This document shows positions 58,522-64,000 of a DNA stretch of 64,000 bases, piece after piece. The stretch's first letter is position 1; each line of letters begins with the position of its first letter. Below the pieces are notes generated by a model that did no database searches, was not told the DNA's origin, and was given only the letters and a program-made list of their open reading frames with translations. A program made the position numbers and the translations under genes. This DNA is from Chloranthus sessilifolius (taxonomy: Eukaryota; Streptophyta; Magnoliopsida; Chloranthales; Chloranthaceae): the NCBI GenBank assembly GCA_021018995.1, contig CM037593.1, positions 35,725,810 to 35,789,809 of the forward strand. Reading direction: 5' to 3'.

Positions 58522-60071
58522 TGTGCAACCGTGGGATTCGTGACGGTCCCGTCGCAACGACGCGCTCCGGTCCACACCAAAGGCTCTTGGGTAGGGGCTT
58601 CGGTTATCGATCGGGAAGGTGTTAGGCACCCGACCAACCCGCTTAACGCGGTCTCTACTAATGGCCAAAAATAAAATGATATAAAAGCAAAGAAAATAGC
58701 TTCCTCTTGCCCAAATGGGCTTGGAATCCTATTTGTGCCCCTCCGTTCCTACCGAAAAATCGGCGGCGTAACGGCACAAATGAGAGGATGGAGGGAGCTA
58801 GAAAGAGATAGGAGAAGAAAGGGGAGAGCCGGAGCCCTCAGGCCTTTGTAGCACCGTAGAGGAGCCTTGCGTGGCTTGCTTTGATGAGCTTTCGAAGGCT
58901 TGAATGATAGAGAAATGGGTTCTAACCACTTAAGACTTAAAGCTAAGAGGTAGGGGATGGAGGCTAGGGGATCACACACACCTAGGCTAAGGGTTTTGGA
59001 TGCAAGAATAAGCTTGAAATGAGGTTTTAGAATTCTGGAATTTGGATGAAAATAGTGCACAAAAGGGAGGAAGAACTTCTCACTTTGAGCTCTTTCTCTC
59101 TTAAGCAATTTTCTCAACCCTTAAACCAAGGGGTGGGGGGCTCTATTTATAGGAAATGGGTGGGTTAGGGGGCCACTTAGATGCTAATTGTGTTTATCAA
59201 TTAGTTAATCTTGTATCTAAGGATTCTTAGGGTTTTTGGGGCCTTGAAAGGTGTGGGAAGGTCCTCCAATGGTGGATGATGGGGTGAGGCCTTAAGCCAC
59301 TTAAGGGGTTGCCAATAGGTGAGGAATGGGTGCAACAGGACTATCAAAACACACCTCAAAAGTTGAGGTGGTCAACAAGTCAAACCCCCAGCATGAATTT
59401 TGGGGTAAAACTGAACAGTTACTGTTCATATGCCTGGCGCAACTAATAGTTGCGCCAGGCAAATGTACAGTAAAACCTTTATTGCGCCAGGCAAATGTAC
59501 AGTAAAACAGTGTTGCACAGTTCCCTGGAAGTTAGCCTCGCGAGGGGCTGGGGGACCCATTTATGCCTGGTACAACTATTAGTTGCACCAGGCCATTTCT
59601 GGGGGAAAAATACCTGGTGCAATTATTAGTTGCGCCAAGCAAATCCAGGGGGAAAATGGCCTGGCGCAACTATTAGTTGCGCCAGGCAAAAATCCTGAAA
59701 TTCTGCCTGATTCTTAAATGGACATAACTTTTGATGTACAACTCCAATTGGGGTGATTCTTGGCTTGTTGGAAAGCTGGAGAAGTCCTCTTTCCAATGGT
59801 ATTTAGTTTGATATCAGTTAAAGGCCTCAGCTAGTCCTGGTATATCACTCTTCATCCATTGCCCGGGAAGGTTAGGTTTAGGGTTCGAAATGGGTTCTAA
59901 GGGTTGGGATTGGTTTCTAAAGGTTCGGGGTAGGTTCCTAAGGGGTCTAGGGTGATTCTTAAGGGTTTAGGGTGATTCTTAAAGGTTCCATTCATACCAT
60001 CAAAAGCTCAGAATTGTACCTCTCTTAAAAGGTGTTTCGATCGGGCCTTGGGCCAAATTTGGGTGTCTACA
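58522..60071 (-). repeat. E7 3' LTR
   Basis: It is 1.55 kb, starting on the minus strand TGTAGACACCCAAATTTGG and ending CCCACGGTTGCACA. Tandem AAGAATCACCCTAAACCCTT words lie near 59880-59995, palindromes at 59432-59687 and TATAAATAG at about 59143-59151. The end block with ATCGATCGGGAAGG is shared with E4. The frame at 58749-59117 is not a recognised gene. Confidence 0.92.
59432..59687. repeat. E7 palindrome array
   Basis: This is a 29-bp palindrome with 14-base arms GCCTGGCGCAACTA and its reverse complement around one base. Full copies are at 59432-59460 and 59659-59687, slightly decayed copies at 59564-59592 and 59612-59640, and a half copy at 59480-59492. Each arm has one CpG in its GGCGCA core. 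The array lies about 285-540 bp upstream of the TATA box on the minus strand. Confidence 0.92.
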
Positions 60072-60085
60072 GATGCCCCTCTTTG

Positions 60086-62753
60086 GTATCCGATCACTGG
60101 TGATCGTATGCCAAAGAAAAGAGACATCCGAAGAGGCCCAAGGTAATACTGAAGGGTCCGCTGTATTCAGAACGAACTTCAAACATCAAGTGAGTAACAC
60201 GGTGAGAAAATGAAAGCCCTGGAGTGCCAGGCTAATCATTCATTTCTCGAGGTCATCGGTTCCCAAGCGTCTAGCAACATTATTGGGCATAACCGAGGTG
60301 GCATGAGTTGTGAACTCCCTATAGTCGGGAAAGACATTCGCTTCTCGAGTTGCGAAAGCCCGTTAGTCAGGAAAAACGTCCGCTCCTCGAGATGATTTGA
60401 AGGTGATTGATGTTCGAGATTTATTCTGAATACAACAGCTTCGTAAGTAAGAGGGGTGATCGACCCACATTTAAAGATAGGTGCGAAGTAAACATACACA
60501 AGGCTCCACAGTTTGCGTCCAATCCTACAAGGCATATGATGGCCTCATTGGATTATTCGCAGGTGCCCCTGCGGAAAGTAGGGTTCGAGATCTTTGGGTG
60601 AACCCATCGATCCCGAAGTTTATTTAGCATGACCACCTGAGCGAAGTGAATAGATGTCACAACGCTTTTTAGGAGTGCGTGCCATTTTTCAAAACGTGCC
60701 CCAGATCCACATGACCCAAAGTATCCAGTTTCAATTCCTTGAACAGATCTAGCCAAACATTGGGCACCTCCCAAAAGGGGGCATCCAATCCTGGCCATTG
60801 TTGACAATGATCATAATCATCAATTAACTATGCATAATCATGCACCCATCAGGGGCAATAAGCAACAACAAAGGCGATGGAAGCCCCGACCCGAACCCGC
60901 CTGGGTACAATTTACGAGGACAAACGACCATCATACGGATACCCAGACGCAAGGCGTACACTTTATAGGGATACCGCTGCCCATACAGGTTTTAAGCCTG
61001 TAGAAAATAAAAGGGAAATGAACCCTTCTGAATGTATGGTTGCACATAGTTTGATTGACACATAATCTCATTCTCAACAGGTTGGTCTCAACCAACGATT
61101 GACCTTTTTCAACGGAGAATCTGAAGCTTAAGACAACTCAAGTTCACACGAATCCAAAATAGAGCGCTCATCGCTCAAAAGATTTAGCAGTGGAGTCGAC
61201 CCAATCGAAACATTGACTATTTGACCGGGACCAACACCGTTGCTCCTACTTTGAAGTAGGATCCATGGATCCAAGGCGAACCTTTGACCTAGGACATTAA
61301 TGTTGCACATCTGCATTGTCGATAAAATATTGACATTTTACCGCATCAAAACACGCGCATAAATGCCGCTATTAGACTTCTTTTTCTTTTCAAAATAATT
61401 TTCATCATCTTTTTGTTAAACCTGACGTCGGTGGTAAGATGCTTTATCTGATTTGTCCATCGCTAAGAAGTTGCCTGCTTCGAAGCTTTGGACCGTGTGA
61501 TGTTCTTGCACATTCTCGAGAAAACGTCAGTCCCTTTTTTGTTTATACATATAAAGAAAATGCATCCTAAACAATAAAAGAAAAAATAGATTTCTACCTA
61601 CACTTTTTCATTTTCAAGATATTTTTTTGGATTTTTGTTTTTGGAGATTTCTTGTTATTTTTCTTTATTTTTGAGATTGAAATATGATGCTGAAAATATG
61701 TACATGAAAATGAGTAGAAATATATACATAGTTTTTTGGTGTTTGGATTTTTCTTGATTTTTTTGTTTTTGGCTTTTCTTCTTTCTTTTTTTTGTTTTTG
61801 ATGCCTTGATAGTGAGACGGAGTAACAGGTCCCCTTTTGAGCATAGTCGAACTCTTTCATGCAGTCGAACCTGAGTGGGTTTTTAAATTCACCAAAGCTG
61901 GAACGTTAATCCCTTTGGATTGAGTCCAACCTTTCTCCTCGCCTTGGGTCATATGTTTGACAGTGTCGTTTCACAAAGACAATTTCGGTCTGGACCTGAT
62001 TTGAACTAGCATGAGCGGCCCAGTCAGACAAAAGGGTTCAGGAAGAGTAACAGAAGGTTTCCTCAAACATCAATCTTCTCAATTAGTCCAAACCAATTTT
62101 TTTCTTATTCTTTTTTTTCTTTTCTTTTTTTATCTCCCTCTTTTTACCCATGGCGCCCTTTCAGGTTTTCACCACGTCCGTGGGTTTAGCTTTCTTACCC
62201 CAAGTGCCCTTTCAGGTTTTCACCTGGTCCGCACAAGCCCACTGTTTTTACTCGTAATGCCCTTTCGGGTTTTCACCACGTCCATCTTGCTTTGAGCTTG
62301 TATTTTTATTTTTTCTTTTTTTTTCTTTTTATTTTCTGTTCTTTTTTCAACAGCCACGACATAGACCTTGATTCCGTCATAGCCAACTGGATGGGGTTCT
62401 GGTGTCGTCTCACGACTCGACTCATATTAACTTAACAGATATTATGACTGCTTGCGAACCTACAAAGAGGGCTTCCTTCAGGGTGTAGTTTGGCCATGGG
62501 TTAAGTTAGGATTTGAAGGTATGCTGGATTAAAAGGGTTTCCTTGATACGGCTTCAGTTTTCTCAACATACTTTCTTCCTTGGCGGTTTTACTTTACATG
62601 CCCCATGATTCTTCTAGAATTTTTTTATTCTTTTTGCTTCATCTCAGGCAAACTCTTTTTGATTTTTTGTTTTTTCAATTTTTTTTGGATTTTGATAGTA
62701 ACTTTATACACATGCACCTTTTCTCTCTCTTTTTTTTAGTATATGTACACGTA

Positions 62754-62786
<33 letters not shown>

Positions 62787-62961
62787 GGGAATGGGTTTAT
62801 TGAAAGAAAGGCCCAGGCTCAAATGGGGTAGCAAAGGATATCATCATCATTTATTTTTTTTTAGGGATGCTTTTTGGCTACTCTATTTGGAATGATGGCC
62901 TCTTTTGGGTGGTTCTTAAGCAGTCACGTATCTGTTTCATCAATACTTACCTTATCGCGTT
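60086..62961 (-). other. E7 long 3' non-coding region
   Basis: It is non-coding and matches the E4 region 38791-42482 in patches, with T-rich stretches (A-rich in the sense direction) at 61560-61800 and 62640-62800, including an (AT) run near 62753-62770. It holds the hairpin array at 62149-62280. Short frames here are composition artefacts. Confidence 0.8.
62149..62280 (-). ncRNA. Array of three covarying RNA hairpins in E7 3' region
   Basis: On the minus strand the units are at 62253-62280, 62200-62227 and 62149-62176, about 52 bp apart. Arm pairs are CGTGGTG/CATTACG, CCAGGTG/CACTTGG and CGTGGTG/CGCCATG. All seven positions pair in each, counting G-U. The inner part is AAAA then CCCGAAAGGG or CCTGAAAGGG, as in E4. 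Changes in the second arm keep pairing, which argues for selection on RNA structure. Confidence 0.75.
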
Positions 62962-64000
62962 TGACTAAGAGTAGAACCGTCGGACGTATCCAGCATTGAT
63001 GGGCTCAGGAAGATGATCTCCGTCCATGGTGGCGAGGTGGACGGCGTATCCCAGCAGCACTTCTCGGATGACGTAAGGTCCTTCCCAGTTCGGCTTAAAC
63101 TTTCCTCTTGGATCGGCGTGGAGGGATGGGAAGATCTTCTTTAGCACAGTGTCTCCTACCTTTAGATCTCGACCACGGACACGTTTATTGTAAGCGCGTG
63201 CGATTCATCCCTGGTAAACTTGAGTGTGACACAAGGCTAGGAGTCTCTTTTCATCAACTAAGTTCAGCTGATCAAAGCGTGATCTCTCTCTTTCTGCTTC
63301 AGGTAAGCCTGATTCCATGAGGATTCGGAGCGAGGGTACTTCAACCTCCACCGGGAGGACGGCCTCGGTTCCATACACAAGGGAGAATGGTGTTGCCCCT
63401 GTAGCGGTACGGATCGACGTTCGATAGGCCCACAAAGCAAATGGCAGCATTTCACTCCAATCTCGGTAAGTGACGACCATTTTCTCAAGGATGCAGACGA
63501 CTGTCTTGTTCGCGGCTTCCACGGCTCCATTAGTTTGAGGTCGATAAGGGGATGAGCGGTGGTGCTTGATCTTGTATTGCTCACAGAAGTCTCGGATGCG
63601 CTTATTCACAAAGTTTGTGCCATTATCCATTATGATATCTTTGGGTACTCCAAATCGGCACACAATATTGTTCTTGGGAAACTTCTCGACGTGACTGACA
63701 GTGATGTTGGCATATGACGCCGCTTCTACCCATTTAGTGAAGTATTCGATGGCGATGAGGATGAATCAGTGTCCATTTGATGTTTTTGGATTAATCATTC
63801 CGACAACGTCAAGGCCCCAGGTAGCAAATGGCCAAGGAGTGGTCAGCAGTGAAGATCGATGGCAGGAGCGTGTATCAGACTAGAGTGTTCTTGACACTTG
63901 TAGCATTTTTGAACATGCTTGCAGCAATCCGATTCCATAGTGGTCAAGAAGTATCCCTGCCGTAGGATTTTCTTAGCGAGCATGTGACCGCTGACGTGGG
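62962..64000 (-). pseudogene. E7 integrase, cut by window edge
   Basis: On the minus strand it contains the catalytic core (CRFGVPKDIIMDNGTNFVNK, PYRPQTNGAVEAANKT, LPFALWAYRTSIRTATGA) and C-terminal part (GKFKPNWEGPYVIREVL, LPEPINAGYVRRFYS). It is nearly the same sequence as E4 integrase. The zinc finger near 63900-64000 is at the edge. It carries a few breaks. Confidence 0.9.

Larger units (their letters stand above)
58522..64000 (-). mobile_element. E7: Tat/Ogre-like element, 3' half, runs off the right edge
   Basis: On the minus strand this is the 3' LTR (58522-60071), the polypurine tract (60072-60085), a 2.9-kb non-coding region with the hairpin array, and integrase (62962 to the edge). 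LTR ends (TGTAGACACCC and GTTGCACA), polypurine tract, integrase and hairpins are all homologous to E4, but the LTR palindrome is different, so it is a separate family. The possible target duplication TTTAT at 58517-58521 cannot be confirmed because the other end is outside. A few breaks are visible. Confidence 0.9.

Noticed and set aside
58749-59117. 122-residue minus-strand frame in the E7 LTR
   Set aside because: It lies inside LTR sequence downstream of the TATA box; it has no domain and no counterpart was seen in the E4 LTR.
62753-62770. AT dinucleotide run as a functional element
   Set aside because: A short simple repeat next to a T run; a plain microsatellite is enough to explain it.

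Overview
The window looks like intergenic heterochromatin of a flowering plant with a repeat-rich genome. No host gene, tRNA, rRNA or CRISPR array was recognised. Almost everything is nested Ty3/gypsy LTR retrotransposons, treated here as fossils. The species cannot be named from the sequence.

Layout. The oldest recognisable layer is an Athila-like, gag-bearing element on the minus strand (E5). Its 5' LTR end and primer site lie at 58222-58521 and its gag at 56886-57866. It continues at 44125-44456 and 16191-16793, and then as an accessory ORF at 6057-8585. Younger elements split it, three of them with matching 5-bp target duplications: E1 (8591-16185, plus, Athila-like, gag only, GATAC), E4 (16799-44119, plus, Tat/Ogre-like, GTCCA) and E3 (44457-56880, minus, Tekay-like chromovirus, CCTGT). 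E2 (17649-27578, plus, Tekay-like, GTAAG) sits inside the 5' LTR of E4, about 20 bases upstream of its TATA box. E7 (58522 to beyond the right edge, minus, Tat/Ogre-like) sits in the 5' LTR of E5. The left 6 kb holds another LTR candidate (3190-6051, E6) and unassigned non-coding sequence.

How the parts work together. E4 keeps recognisable gag, protease, G-patch, reverse transcriptase, two RNase H domains and integrase. E2 and E3 carry chromovirus integrase, and between integrase and the 3' LTR an accessory ORF of one shared protein family (signature YYPRLVRLFYQ). A related ORF is in E5. These ORFs have their own TATA-like promoters. Every well-preserved family also carries a private short palindrome in an array. 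The sequences differ completely between families, but each is built around mirrored CpG sites. The arrays lie about 270-540 bp upstream of the LTR TATA in E1, E4 and E7, and upstream of the accessory-ORF TATA in E2, E3 and, weakly, E5. This pairing of accessory ORF with family-specific CpG palindromes is the main candidate for an undescribed system. A second candidate is an array of covarying RNA hairpins (7-bp stem, AAAA, CCC-GAAA-GGG cap) in the 3' non-coding region of both Tat/Ogre elements.

Limits. All similarities were judged by eye, with no alignment or database search. LTR pairs of E2 and E4 look most alike (young); those of E1 and E3 look more diverged.
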